From contig JAJBTC010000085.1 of NCBI GenBank assembly GCA_020861095.1, positions 1 through 43,224 on the forward strand: a stretch of 43,224 nt of DNA. The letters run 5' to 3'. Each line of letters starts with the position of its first letter. The stretch's first letter is position 1. Source of the DNA: Bacteroides sp. Lineage in GTDB: Bacteria > Bacteroidota > Bacteroidia > Bacteroidales > Bacteroidaceae. Both the position numbers and the translations under genes were made by a program. Below are positions 34,196 to 43,124 of this stretch, in pieces. The notes below the pieces were generated by a model that was not told the origin of the DNA, made no database searches, and saw only the letters and a program-made list of their open reading frames with translations.

Positions 34196-34277
34196 AAGTA
34201 GTCAGGCAGCCGGAGGCAGGCGGCAGACATGTGGGAAGAACCCTGTCTGACTGCCTGACTTCCTGCTACCTGACTAC
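34196..34277 (-). repeat. Long hairpin of GTCAGGCAG words between pflB and pflA
   Basis: Outer arms AGTAGTCAGG (34196-34205) and CCTGACTACT (34268-34277) are perfect. Inside, the words GTCAGGCAG, GCAGACA and their complements (TGTCTGACTGCCTGAC) extend the stem with bulges. The structure fills nearly the whole gap and starts within 11 bases of the pflB stop, so it may act as a processing or partial termination site that lowers pflA relative to pflB. Confidence 0.6.
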
Positions 34278-34284
34278 TGAGTGA

Positions 34285-36525
34285 TTATAAAGAATGATTG
34301 ATGGTTCTGGAGATCACATCCAGTTGCTGTTCTCTGGTCAGTTTCACAAAGTTCACCGCATATCCCGATACACGGATGGTCAGCTGCGGATACAGTTCCG
34401 GATGTTCCATCGCATCTTCCAGCAACTCTTTGTCAAATACATTCACATTCAGGTGCTGTCCGCCTTCCGGAGTGAAATAGCCATCGAGCAGCTGGATGAG
34501 GTTCTGTACCCGAGTATCGCGTTCTTTCCCTAAGGTGGCCGGTGAAACGGCAAATGTATAAGAGATGCCGTCGTGCGCGTGCTGGAACGGCAGTTTGGCC
34601 ACCGAAGCCAGTGCGGCAATCGCTCCCTTCCTGTCGCGTCCGTTCATCGGATTGGCTCCCGGAGCGAAAGGTGCCCCCGCGGGCCGTCCGTCCGGCGTAG
34701 CCCCTGTCTTCTTGCCATATACCACGTTGGAAGTAATGGTCAGGATAGACTGTGTGGGTGTAGCATTTCGATAGGTCTGGTGCTGGCGGAGGTATTCCAT
34801 AAACTTTCCGGTCACCTCTACCGCGATCTCATCCGTGCGGTCGTCGTTGTTGCCAAACGGAACGTATTCACCTTCCTGCTCGAAATCTACAGCCAGTCCG
34901 CGCTCGTCACGGATCACCTTCACCCGGGCATCCCGGATCGCAGCTAATGAGTCGGCCACAATAGACAACCCGGCGATACCCGTGGCACGGATACGCTCTA
35001 CATCCCCGTCGTGAAGCGCCATCTGATATGCCTCGTAAGCATACTTATCGTGCATATAGTGGATCATCTTCAGAGCATTGATGTAGACCTTAGCCAGCCA
35101 GCGCATCATCTGCTCGAATTTCTGCATCACCTCGTCGTAATCTAAGTACTCACTGGTGATGGGAGCATACATCGGAGCCACCTGCACGCCGGATTTCTCG
35201 TCGCGTCCGCCGTTGATGGCATACAACAAGCATTTGGCTAAGTTGGCACGCGCGCCGAACAGCTGCATCTGCTTGCCGATCTTCATCGGCGATACACAGC
35301 AGGCAATGCCGTAGTCGTCGCCATATACCGGACGCATCAGGTCGTCGTTCTCGTACTGGATGGCCGATGTGTCGATAGAGACCTTCGCGCAGAACTGTTT
35401 CCAGTTCTCCGGAGCGTGCTGCGACCACAATACAGTGAGGTTCGGCTCCGGAGCAGGTCCCAGGTTGTACAGGGTATGGAGGTAGCGGAACGAGGTCTTC
35501 GTCACTAAGGTGCGCCCGTCTACGCCCTGACCACCCAGTGATTCGGTCACCCAGATCGGGTCGCCCGAGAACAGCTCGTTGTATTCCGGCGTTCTCAGGA
35601 ACCTGACGATACGGAGTTTGATGATGAACTGGTCGATGAGTTCCTGTGCTTCTGCTTCGGTGAGGATACCCGCCTGGATATCGTGTTCGATGTAGATATC
35701 CAGGAAGGTAGACGTACGTCCGAGTGACATGGCCGCGCCATCCTGGTCTTTTACCGCCGCGAGGTAGGCAAAGTAGAGGAACTGCACTGCTTCGCGCGCG
35801 TTCTGCGCCGGGTGCGACACGTCAAAGCCATAGCCTGCGCACATCTTCTCAAACTCTTTCAGGGCACTGATCTGCTCGGCGATCTCTTCCCGTGCCTGTA
35901 TGATCTCTTCCGTGATCTCCTGGATGTCCAGACGGATGAGGTAGCGTTTCTTCTCTTCGATGAGGTTGGCAGTTCCGTAGAGAGGTACTCTGCGGTAGTC
36001 GCCGATGATCCTTCCGCGTCCGTAGGCATCCGGCAGTCCGGTAATGATCGCCGAACGGCGGGCCTCCAGCATCTCGTCCGTATAGACGGAGAACACGCCG
36101 GCATTGTGGGTCTTGCGGTATTTGGTGAAGATATTCTTTGTCATGGGGTCCAGCTGGTAGCCATATGCGTTCAGGCTGTTCTCCACCATCCGGATACCTC
36201 CTTTGGGGAAGATGCCTCTTTTGAGCGGAGCATCTGTCTGTACACCGACGATCACTTCGTTTTCCGGGTCGATATACCCCGGTCCGTAGGTAGATATGCT
36301 TTGCGGCTCTTTGGTCTCGGCATCGTAGACTCCTTTTTCCCGTTCCGTAACGAACATTCCGGTGAGCTTCGACCATACCTTTCTGGTTTTGTCGGTAGCT
36401 TCTTGCAGGAACGAATCGTCGCCGCTATACGGAGTATAGTTGCACTGGATAAAGTCTCTGACATTGATCTCCTGTTTCCAGACCTCTCCCTGGAATTCGT
36501 TCCAAAAGTTGTTTTGAGTAATCAT
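34285..36525 (-). CDS. pflB: Pyruvate formate-lyase (formate C-acetyltransferase)
   Basis: Converts pyruvate and CoA to acetyl-CoA and formate anaerobically. The 746-residue protein is of normal length. The active-site cysteine pair is in [15 protein letters not shown] (about residue 408-409). The C-terminal glycyl-radical loop is [20 protein letters not shown] (Gly about 722). Other hallmarks are GYRQ-free N-terminus with [18 protein letters not shown] and the internal block [14 protein letters not shown]. The activase is downstream and no formate channel gene is seen nearby. The neighbouring motifs favour PFL rather than the related glycerol or choline lyases. Confidence 0.96.
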   Translation of the reverse strand: MITQNNFWNEFQGEVWKQEINVRDFIQCNYTPYSGDDSFLQEATDKTRKVWSKLTGMFVTEREKGVYDAETKEPQSISTYGPGYIDPENEVIVGVQTDAPLKRGIFPKGGIRMVENSLNAYGYQLDPMTKNIFTKYRKTHNAGVFSVYTDEMLEARRSAIITGLPDAYGRGRIIGDYRRVPLYGTANLIEEKKRYLIRLDIQEITEEIIQAREEIAEQISALKEFEKMCAGYGFDVSHPAQNAREAVQFLYFAYLAAVKDQDGAAMSLGRTSTFLDIYIEHDIQAGILTEAEAQELIDQFIIKLRIVRFLRTPEYNELFSGDPIWVTESLGGQGVDGRTLVTKTSFRYLHTLYNLGPAPEPNLTVLWSQHAPENWKQFCAKVSIDTSAIQYENDDLMRPVYGDDYGIACCVSPMKIGKQMQLFGARANLAKCLLYAINGGRDEKSGVQVAPMYAPITSEYLDYDEVMQKFEQMMRWLAKVYINALKMIHYMHDKYAYEAYQMALHDGDVERIRATGIAGLSIVADSLAAIRDARVKVIRDERGLAVDFEQEGEYVPFGNNDDRTDEIAVEVTGKFMEYLRQHQTYRNATPTQSILTITSNVVYGKKTGATPDGRPAGAPFAPGANPMNGRDRKGAIAALASVAKLPFQHAHDGISYTFAVSPATLGKERDTRVQNLIQLLDGYFTPEGGQHLNVNVFDKELLEDAMEHPELYPQLTIRVSGYAVNFVKLTREQQLDVISRTINHSL

Positions 36526-36561
36526 ATATCTGAATCTTAAAGGTGTTTGTTGAATTCAATT

Positions 36562-36584
36562 GCAAAAGTAATGTTTTAAAACAT
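36562..36584 (-). promoter_or_regulatory. pflB promoter -7 box with adjoining palindrome
   Basis: On the minus strand TACTTTTGC (36562-36570) is a good -7 box, 37 bases before the start. Just upstream of it the perfect 14-base palindrome ATGTTTTAAAACAT (36571-36584) lies where a regulator would contact polymerase. It is not the FNR/CRP consensus. The rest of the 350-base spacer up to 36876 holds nothing else. Confidence 0.5.
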
Positions 36585-36876
36585 AATATTGGCTATAAAA
36601 CAGAGAGAAGAAGACATTTATAACAGATAATTTCGATAAATTAATAATAGGCTGATAATTAGTATGATAAAGTGTTTTGTTGTTGGGTATTGATGGGCTG
36701 AATCATCTGGTTGATAGATGGTTAATCGGTTTGATGATTTGCTTTGTGATTTTACCTGGTTTCAATTTGATACATAAATTTCCGGATATACGAAAAATAG
36801 GTATTCCAGGATCCGGAGAAGTTACACTTTATAAGTAGTTTTCTACACGTTTATCCCTCTTCTGTTTTTCTTTTTA

Positions 36877-37091
36877 TATCTTTGCAAAAGATAAGATGTG
36901 CTGTAATATAGCCAGAGTAAACTCTGCTTTGCCTCCGGCTTTCACTGTCTTTGCAGAAAATAGGATGCGCCTTCGCATAGCTGAAGTAAACTTCGCTCTG
37001 CCTTCGGCTTTCACTATCTTTATAGAAGATAGGATGCGCCTTCGCATAGCTGAAGTAAACTTCGCTCTGCGTTCGGCTTTCACTATCTTTG
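36877..37091 (+). promoter_or_regulatory. 69-bp tandem repeat carrying four promoter -7 boxes
   Basis: TATCTTTG, TGTCTTTG, TATCTTTA and TATCTTTG begin at 36877, 36946, 37015 and 37084, exactly 69 bases apart. Each is the Bacteroidales -7 box or one to two bases off. Upstream of a box a TTCG-type -33 element sits at 19 bases (36992-36995 for the third). Units also contain GAAGTAAACTTC and CTTCGGCTTTCAC. Sixty-nine is divisible by three, so the array creates open frames on both strands, which I do not accept as genes. The array leads into the CDF exporter start at 37197. Confidence 0.75.
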
Positions 37092-37196
37092 CCTCATCAG
37101 ATCCAAGCTGACTGTGGCGGGAAGATCGTGGTGAGCCGGGCCGTAGTAACGGAATGTAAAGAAGGGTTTACCGGGGTGAAGATCAATTTGTACCCA

Positions 37197-38180
37197 ATGA
37201 AAACAGACGAAGAACAATGTATCGGAACTGCTGTTCTACTTCCAGGATCGGAAAAGCGTATGGAGCAGCGGGAGAAAGTCCTTACTTCCACTTCGTGGGT
37301 CAGTACCATCGGCAATGCCGTACTTTCCTTAGCTAAGGTGAGTATCGGGTTGCTGTCGGGAAGCCTGGCGGTATTGAGCGACGGGATCGACTCGGCGACA
37401 GATGTGGTGATCTCTGTGGTGATGCTCATCACCGCACGTATCGTGAGCCGCCCTCCCGATCGTAAGTATGTGTATGGATATGAGAAGGCCGAAGGGATAG
37501 CTACCAAGGTACTCTCTCTGGTCATTTTTTATGCCGGTATGCAGCTTCTTATCTCTTCTGCCGGGGCGATCTTTTCTTCCGAACCCCGTGAGATCCCCTC
37601 CGTGATCGCTATCTGGGTCACTCTCTTTTCTATTGCCGGGAAGTGGGGGCTTGCTTTTTACCAGGGCCGCCAGGGAAAGAAAATACAGAGTTCTTTGCTC
37701 ATTGCCAATGCCCGTAACATGCGCAACGATGTACTGATCTCGGTAGGTGTACTTCTGGGACTTTTCTTTACGTTCATCCTCCGGCTTCCTGTACTGGACG
37801 CGGTGACCGGATGCTTCATCAGTTTATTTATCATGAAGTCTGCCATTTCCATATTCATGGAGTCGAATGTAGACCTGATGGATGGTGTGAGAGACGAAGC
37901 TGTCTATACAAAGATCTTTGATGCTGTATCGCAGGTGCCGGGAGCCTTCCGGCCGCATCGGGTGCGCTCGCGGCAGGTGGGCAACCTGCTGATGATCTCG
38001 ATGGATATCGAGGTGGACGGACAGATGACGGTATTGGAAGCGCATCACATTGCCAGTGCGGTAGAGACAAATGTCCGTAGTCAGATCAGGGATGTGTACG
38101 ATATCGTAGTCCATATAGAGCCGCTGGGACAGCATCATTCCGATCCGGAAGGGTTTGGTATCACTGAGGAAATGATCTGA
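37197..38180 (+). CDS. Cation diffusion facilitator family metal exporter
   Basis: A 327-residue CDF antiporter from 37197 (MKTDEEQ); the frame extends 36 codons further up into the promoter repeat, which I reject. It exports a divalent metal (Zn, Fe, Mn or similar) in exchange for protons. About six transmembrane helices are visible (STIGNAVLSLAKVSIGLLSGSL, TKVLSLVIFYAGMQLLISSAGAIF). The helix-II site is SDGIDSATDV, with two Asp where many Zn exporters have a His and an Asp. The helix-V site is NARNMRNDV, with Asn instead of the usual His (HxxxD). The metal is therefore uncertain, possibly Mn or Fe. The C-terminal cytoplasmic domain is present (VRSRQVGNLLMISMDIEVDG). The stop codon overlaps the start of a repeat (38179). 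Confidence 0.9.
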   Translation: MKTDEEQCIGTAVLLPGSEKRMEQREKVLTSTSWVSTIGNAVLSLAKVSIGLLSGSLAVLSDGIDSATDVVISVVMLITARIVSRPPDRKYVYGYEKAEGIATKVLSLVIFYAGMQLLISSAGAIFSSEPREIPSVIAIWVTLFSIAGKWGLAFYQGRQGKKIQSSLLIANARNMRNDVLISVGVLLGLFFTFILRLPVLDAVTGCFISLFIMKSAISIFMESNVDLMDGVRDEAVYTKIFDAVSQVPGAFRPHRVRSRQVGNLLMISMDIEVDGQMTVLEAHHIASAVETNVRSQIRDVYDIVVHIEPLGQHHSDPEGFGITEEMI

Positions 38181-38353
38181 TTTACGATGTACTGATTTAC
38201 GATGTACGATTGAAAAGAATAAAAGAAATACGTACATCACAGAGACACAAATATAAAGACGTAAATATACGTCTCTACAAAGGAACGGTAACATATAGAT
38301 ATTCGTAGTTCAAATCGTACTTCGTAAATCAGTAAATCGTAAATCAGTAAATC
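38179..38353. repeat. TTTACGAT inverted-repeat element with GAGACG centre
   Basis: The left arm GATTTACGATGTACTGATTTAC... (38179-38214) and the right arm ...GTACTTCGTAAATCAGTAAATC (about 38310-38353) are reverse complements apart from small changes. The middle has a decayed GAGACG palindrome (AAATATACGTCTCTAC). It starts at the CDF stop codon, so it lies within the CDF transcript. Confidence 0.75.
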
Positions 38354-38396
38354 CTTTGTGTTTTCATTTTTCTCAGAGATTTTCCCGGAGAATGTG

Positions 38397-38404
38397 TATC
38401 TTTG
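38397..38404 (+). promoter_or_regulatory. -7 box of the McrB/DUF2357 promoter
   Basis: TATCTTTG matches TAnnTTTG and lies 33 bases before the McrB-like start. No clear -33 element. Confidence 0.5.
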
Positions 38405-38437
38405 GATCATAAAATGATATAAACCAGGAACAGGAAT

Positions 38438-39898
38438 ATGGAAAATCTTTTTTTCGCGAATGTGAATCGTGAAGATATTATACGGATCTTTGGTCAGATA
38501 AAGAAAGAAGAGATACCACTCTGGGCCGATCTGGGCAGGCATCATGTGATGTATGAATCGGATATCTATCCGGTACTGATGGTGCTGGCTTATCTGCATC
38601 GCGAATATCATCGGGGAGAGACGTTGAAGCGCGATTTTGAGAAAACAGAGTATGACGGGTTTGTGTGGTTGCTCCGGGAACTGGGATTTGTGAATATGCA
38701 GGAAAATTTCCGATATGCCGAAGGACAGATGGTGGGCGAAGAGATTTTGCCTCCGCGAAAGGCAGGCAGGAGGAAGACTTCTCTCTCTTTTTCCGACCTG
38801 TCCGGATTCCTGAGCCAGTCGGGGCTCCGGCTGGAAGCATCTTTGCTGGCCCGTTTTGTGGCCTCTTTATTAGCCAAACCGTTTGTGATCCTGACCGGGC
38901 TTTCCGGTTCGGGCAAGACCCGGCTGGCCTGCCTCTTTGCCCGCTGGATCTGCGAAAACGAGAATCAGGTGTGTCTGGTGCCGGTGGGTGCCGACTGGAC
39001 CAACCGGGAGTCCTTGCTGGGCTATCCCAATGCGCTGGAACAGGGACGGTATGTACTTCCCGAGAATGGAGCCCTGAGTCTGCTGATCGAAGCCGGTCGT
39101 CCGCAGAACCGGCACCGTCCGTACTTCCTGATCTTAGACGAGATGAATCTGAGCCATGTGGAGCGTTATTTCGCGGATTTCCTCAGTGTGATGGAGTCGG
39201 GTGGCAGCATTCCGTTGCATCCCGACGGAACGGAGTGGGAGGAATGCGGTGTACCGGCTTCGGTACGTTTTCCGGACAATCTGTTTGTCGTTGGAACGGT
39301 GAATGTAGATGAAACTACCTATATGTTCAGTCCCAAAGTGCTGGACAGGGCCAGTGTGATCGAATTCCGCATCACGGAATCTGAGATGGCGAGTTACCTG
39401 AAACATCCCGGACCTCTGTCACCCGACGCTGTCCGGAAGGGAGGCGCGATGCTGGGAGCCGCTTTTGTTCACCAGGCCCGCCGCCTGAAAGAGACTACCC
39501 AAGAAGAGATGCCGGAGGTATGGCTGTCGTTTTTCCGGGAATTGCGTAAGGTAGGGGCAGAGTTTGGCTATCGCACCGCCTCGGAGATCGGTCGGTTCAT
39601 GGCTGTGGGACGCGCGATTCGTCCGGAGTGGCAGACGGATGACCTGATAGATGCCGCGGTGATGCAGAAACTGCTCCCGCGTGTGCATGGGGCACGCCGA
39701 CGGCTGGAGCCTGTGCTCCGCACCTTAGGCGCTTTGTGTCTGCGGGAGGGAGAAGATATAGAAACGTACCTGTCCGGAGAGATTCCGGGGAGAGAAGAAA
39801 TGACAGAGAAAGTCCGTTATCCGTTGTCGCTGGAGAAGATCCTGCGGATGTATCGCGCGGTGGTAGAGAATGGTTTTACCGGCTATACGGAGGCATAA
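38438..39898 (+). CDS. McrB-like AAA+ NTPase
   Basis: A 486-residue AAA+ protein of the McrB branch, the motor of type IV-like modification-dependent restriction. The N-terminal 110 residues are a separate helical domain without a recognised name. Walker A is GLSGSGKT (154-161) and Walker B is LILDEMN (231-237), in YFLILDEMNLSHVERYFADFL, the McrB pattern. The sensor block is LFVVGTVNVDETTYMFSPKVLDRASVIEF. McrB enzymes use GTP or ATP; which one cannot be told. The DUF2357 nuclease gene begins 11 bases downstream, so both act together in one operon. Confidence 0.9.
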   Translation: MENLFFANVNREDIIRIFGQIKKEEIPLWADLGRHHVMYESDIYPVLMVLAYLHREYHRGETLKRDFEKTEYDGFVWLLRELGFVNMQENFRYAEGQMVGEEILPPRKAGRRKTSLSFSDLSGFLSQSGLRLEASLLARFVASLLAKPFVILTGLSGSGKTRLACLFARWICENENQVCLVPVGADWTNRESLLGYPNALEQGRYVLPENGALSLLIEAGRPQNRHRPYFLILDEMNLSHVERYFADFLSVMESGGSIPLHPDGTEWEECGVPASVRFPDNLFVVGTVNVDETTYMFSPKVLDRASVIEFRITESEMASYLKHPGPLSPDAVRKGGAMLGAAFVHQARRLKETTQEEMPEVWLSFFRELRKVGAEFGYRTASEIGRFMAVGRAIRPEWQTDDLIDAAVMQKLLPRVHGARRRLEPVLRTLGALCLREGEDIETYLSGEIPGREEMTEKVRYPLSLEKILRMYRAVVENGFTGYTEA

Positions 39899-39909
39899 CA
39901 CCCGCAACG

Positions 39910-42231
39910 ATGGCAGAGATATGTATACCGGTTGCCCTGCGGGCGGGAGGAAGCGTGGAACTCCGTATCTATGGCAGGGAGGGCACTCTGCAGGTGCTTC
40001 CGCTGGCTGAGGCGGAGCATCTGGGCGAATCTCCTTACCGGTTGCAAGAGGGCACAGAGTACGAATATACACTGCCCGGGGGATATGAACCGGAAGAGGA
40101 ACCCGCGTTGGTGGTTCCTTCGCGCATCCGTCCTTCCGAGGGAAAGATACGTACGGGAAGCTATACCGGTATCTGGCGGATCGGGATCTTGTACCGCGGT
40201 CGTCCCGCCGGATGGACCGAAGTAGAGATCTTTCCGGGGAAGATGGATTACCGTACCGACTACCGACGTATGCTGGAAGAGATCACAGAGCATTGTACGG
40301 AGATCCTTCTGCAGCGAAACTCTCCGGTATCCCAGTATTTGCTTCCCGAAGGTCCGAAGACATCCCGGACCCTGTACCAACGCTTTGCCTTTGTGCGTTC
40401 GGTAGTAGGATCGGAAGAGTTTGAGAACGCCTTGCAGAGCATACTTTCCGCACCTGTTGCCCGTGGGTCGCGGGAGCAGGAGAACCGGGAGATCTGGCGC
40501 GGCGGCAGACTGCGCGGGAATGTGCTCAACTACATCGCTTCGGCCCGTGAGCGGATTCCTTTGCCCGCGGATCATCGACTGGCCTCCCGAATGAACTCCC
40601 TGCCTGCACGGATGCGCTTTACCCGGGCGGGAGAAAGTGTGGATACTCCGGAAAATAGGTTTGTCAAATATGTACTGCGTAGTTTCCTTACCTTTTGTGA
40701 AGAACTCAATGCCCTTTCCCACGCGGGCGGACGCGTGTCGCGGGAGAGTCGTTCGGTGATGGCCCGGTTGGAGCAATGGCTCGGACACGGTATGTGGCAG
40801 GAGGTGGGCGAATTGCGGCTGCTGCCTCTCCACAGTCCGGTGCTCCAGCGCAGAGAGGGCTACCGGGAAGTGTTGCGTTTCTGGCTGACGTCTGACCTGG
40901 CTTCGCGGCTGATCTGGGAAGGAGGAGAAGATGTATATGCCGGTGGCAAACGCGATGTGGCGGTGTTGTACGAATACTGGCTTTTCTTTAAACTGGCTGC
41001 TGTGGTAGGGGAGGTCTTCGGACTGCAACCGGATATGGCAGCCCTGTTGCAGGTGGCCGAAGGAGGATGGTCTGTCAGGCTCCGCCGGGGACAACATGTG
41101 GCGGTGGCGGGTATATACGAACATCCGGTGCGTCGGCTGCATGTGGAACTGAGCTACAACCGCACGTTCCGGGGAGACAGTCCCTATCCGGAAGGGGGAA
41201 GCTGGACACACGATATGCGACCCGACTATACGTTGAGTATCTGGCCCGTAGGGATCGGGCAGGAGCAGGCCGAGCGGGAGGAGCTGATCGTACATCTGCA
41301 TTTTGATGCCAAGTACCGGGTAGACCGGCTGTCCGATCTTTTCGGGGAAGAGGGCGGAGAGGAAGAGAGCCGGGGAGATGCTGTGCGTACCAAACTTTAC
41401 AAACGGGACGATCTGCTTAAAATGCACGCCTATCGCGATTCCATCCGCCGTACGGCCGGAGCCTTTATTCTCTACCCCGGTGTGGGAGAGGGACACCGTC
41501 GCTACCGCAGTTTTCATGAGATATTGCCCGGGATCGGTGCTTTTGCCATCCATCCCTCCCGGACTTCCGGTGGGTTGGAAGAGTTGCGTGGTTTCCTGAA
41601 AGAGGTGACGGAACATTTTCTCAACCGTACTTCCCGGCGGGAAAAACTCTCCTATTATACCTATCGGGTGAACCGGCCGGAGGAAAGGGCATCCCTGTTG
41701 CAGGAACCGCTTCCGGAGTTGCTGGGAAAAGACCGCGGACTGTTTGCCGATGAAACCACGGTGCTGGTCGGATGGTACCGGGATGAAGCGCAGTGGCAGT
41801 GGATCGTGCGGGAAGGGTTGTACAACCTGCGTACCGGCAGCAGGCAGGGGTCTGTGAGGCTTTCGCCTGCCTTCACCAAAGCGCGTTACTTGTTGTTACA
41901 TACACAGGGTGAGGGACAGACCAGCCGGTTGATGCGTATTGTGCCGGAAGGGCCGCGTATCTTTTCACGTGCCGCTTTGTTGCGGAAAGGCTATCCGGAG
42001 CGGGAAAGGAAGATGCCTGGTTCGGAAGCGGAAAAACGGACGGAGGAAGAACCGTTTTATCTGGTATATAAAGTAGAGGAGGTGACCGATCCTGCATTGG
42101 CAGGCCAACGGTGGGACATCCGCAAACTACCCGGTTACCGGGGTGGCAGGCAGGCTGCCGAACCTTTTGCCGTTACCCTGGCGGAGCTTGTACAGGTAAA
42201 AGTACGGGGTAAGGGAACAGAGGACGCGTAG
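39910..42231 (+). CDS. DUF2357-family nuclease partner of McrB
   Basis: A 773-residue protein starting at ATG 39910 (MAEICIPVALRAGGSVELRIY). I place it in the DUF2357/DUF524 family: an N-terminal beta domain (about 1-110), a long helical middle and a PD-(D/E)xK-like nuclease fold. The nuclease residues are D439 (MRPDYTLSIW) and D466-A-K468 (HLHFDAKYR), with H of VHLHFDAKY also conserved. Such proteins replace McrC as the nuclease partner of McrB-like motors. Eleven bases separate it from the motor gene. It may cut DNA carrying a modification, but the recognised base is unknown: the N-terminal domain of the motor is the likely reader. Confidence 0.87.
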   Translation: MAEICIPVALRAGGSVELRIYGREGTLQVLPLAEAEHLGESPYRLQEGTEYEYTLPGGYEPEEEPALVVPSRIRPSEGKIRTGSYTGIWRIGILYRGRPAGWTEVEIFPGKMDYRTDYRRMLEEITEHCTEILLQRNSPVSQYLLPEGPKTSRTLYQRFAFVRSVVGSEEFENALQSILSAPVARGSREQENREIWRGGRLRGNVLNYIASARERIPLPADHRLASRMNSLPARMRFTRAGESVDTPENRFVKYVLRSFLTFCEELNALSHAGGRVSRESRSVMARLEQWLGHGMWQEVGELRLLPLHSPVLQRREGYREVLRFWLTSDLASRLIWEGGEDVYAGGKRDVAVLYEYWLFFKLAAVVGEVFGLQPDMAALLQVAEGGWSVRLRRGQHVAVAGIYEHPVRRLHVELSYNRTFRGDSPYPEGGSWTHDMRPDYTLSIWPVGIGQEQAEREELIVHLHFDAKYRVDRLSDLFGEEGGEEESRGDAVRTKLYKRDDLLKMHAYRDSIRRTAGAFILYPGVGEGHRRYRSFHEILPGIGAFAIHPSRTSGGLEELRGFLKEVTEHFLNRTSRREKLSYYTYRVNRPEERASLLQEPLPELLGKDRGLFADETTVLVGWYRDEAQWQWIVREGLYNLRTGSRQGSVRLSPAFTKARYLLLHTQGEGQTSRLMRIVPEGPRIFSRAALLRKGYPERERKMPGSEAEKRTEEEPFYLVYKVEEVTDPALAGQRWDIRKLPGYRGGRQAAEPFAVTLAELVQVKVRGKGTEDA

Positions 42232-42282
42232 CATATTCCCTGAAGGAGAAGCGGAGGCTTTTACTGTGTATCCTGTATCGTA

Positions 42283-42303
42283 AAAGGGAATCCTGTTCCC
42301 TTT
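42283..42303. terminator. Bidirectional hairpin terminator
   Basis: Arms AAAGGGAA (42283-42290) and TTCCCTTT (42296-42303), loop of 5, between two convergent genes. The plus strand has GCCTTTT after it and the minus strand has an AT-rich run. Confidence 0.65.
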
Positions 42304-42317
42304 GCCTTTTCCGGACC

Positions 42318-42572
42318 TCAAAGTATACTTTTCCCGTTCGGGAGCGGACCTGCTTCCATTTCCGACTTGATCCGTAACGCGCCGGAGGGGCAGTTGTGTA
42401 CCTGATGGATGAGTTCTTCGGTAGTGGCATTCTCTATCCGGATCCAGGGGCGTTCTTTCGGCCGGTATACGTTGGGCAACATACGCAGGCATACACAGGC
42501 ATGTGTACACAGAGCGGGTTGCCAGACAATGGTGATCTCTCCGTTGGAATATTCTTTATGTATAGGTTCCAT
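42318..42572 (-). CDS. yjdI: Small 4Fe-4S mono-cluster protein, YjdI-like
   Basis: An 84-residue protein from 42572 (MEPIHKEYSNGEITIVWQPA); the open frame runs 31 codons further up, overlapping the next gene's end. The cysteines CTHACVC and NCPSGAL (C about 22, 26, 28 and 62) fit a single 4Fe-4S cluster. The E. coli YjdI/YjdJ pair occurs in the same order and strand; the partner acetyltransferase is 14 bases away. No enzymatic role is established to my knowledge. Confidence 0.85.
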   Translation of the reverse strand: MEPIHKEYSNGEITIVWQPALCTHACVCLRMLPNVYRPKERPWIRIENATTEELIHQVHNCPSGALRIKSEMEAGPLPNGKSIL

Positions 42573-42586
42573 ACTATTTTCGTTTT

Positions 42587-42889
42587 CTATGTGAATTGAG
42601 TTTCCCGCAGTACCACATGTTCCCACTGCGGATGTTTGCGGATATAGTCTGCTACGAACGGGCATACGGGAACTACACGTATGTTCTGTTGGGAGACGGC
42701 ATCCAGCACCTTACCTACCAGCTGTGAACCGATACCTTGTCCGCGCAACGCAAAGGGAACCTCGGTATGGGTGAGATAGATATCTCCGTACCGGGATCTG
42801 ATGTACTGCACTTTCGGGGTATATCCGTCGATATGGAATTCATAACAATGACGGAGCGGATTGTCTGTCAGTTCGTAATCGGGAGCCAT
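42587..42889 (-). CDS. yjdJ: Small GNAT-like N-acetyltransferase, YjdJ-like
   Basis: A 100-residue protein of the short GNAT_acetyltr_2/YjdJ type: FALRGQGIGSQLVGKVLDAV is the acetyl-CoA-binding loop (RxxGxG/A) at about residues 47-66, followed by VVPVCPFVADYIRKHPQW, typical of this group. It precedes yjdI by 14 bases and probably shares a transcript. The acceptor is unknown. Confidence 0.85.
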   Translation of the reverse strand: MAPDYELTDNPLRHCYEFHIDGYTPKVQYIRSRYGDIYLTHTEVPFALRGQGIGSQLVGKVLDAVSQQNIRVVPVCPFVADYIRKHPQWEHVVLRETQFT

Positions 42890-43046
42890 ATGTACTGTTC
42901 GTTTCTAACACAACGTTCAAACGAAGTTTTTGTTTGTTGGCAACATAGAAAAGCAGGAATCGGTATACTGTGGTTTTATCGTTGCTGAACTCCGCCAGTC
43001 TCTTATTTTGACATAGGTTTATACCGCGGGAATAAGATTTGTTTTG

Positions 43047-43054
43047 TACCTTTG
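43047..43054 (+). promoter_or_regulatory. -7 box ahead of the right-edge gene
   Basis: TACCTTTG followed by C matches TAnnTTTG and lies about 70 bases before the ATG at 43125. No clear -33 element. The preceding spacer (42890-43046) holds nothing else I recognise. Confidence 0.5.
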
Positions 43055-43124
43055 CAAACCCTGCTCATTTTCAGGTAAATAGTAGAGAAAGAAAAACATT
43101 TTGCGTACATATATGTTTAAAAAA

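Noticed and set aside
36874..37111. Open frames on both strands over the 69-bp repeat, looking like repeat proteins
   Set aside because: They exist because 69 is a multiple of three. The units contain promoter boxes and frames are open on both strands alike.
37092..37196. Possible metal riboswitch in the CDF leader
   Set aside because: I could not fit the known Mn (yybP-ykoY) or NiCo riboswitch consensus to the leader.
39883..41616. 577-codon open frame opposite the DUF2357 gene
   Set aside because: Antisense shadow; His/Arg/Gln-rich with no motifs, and the sense gene has catalytic residues and operon context.
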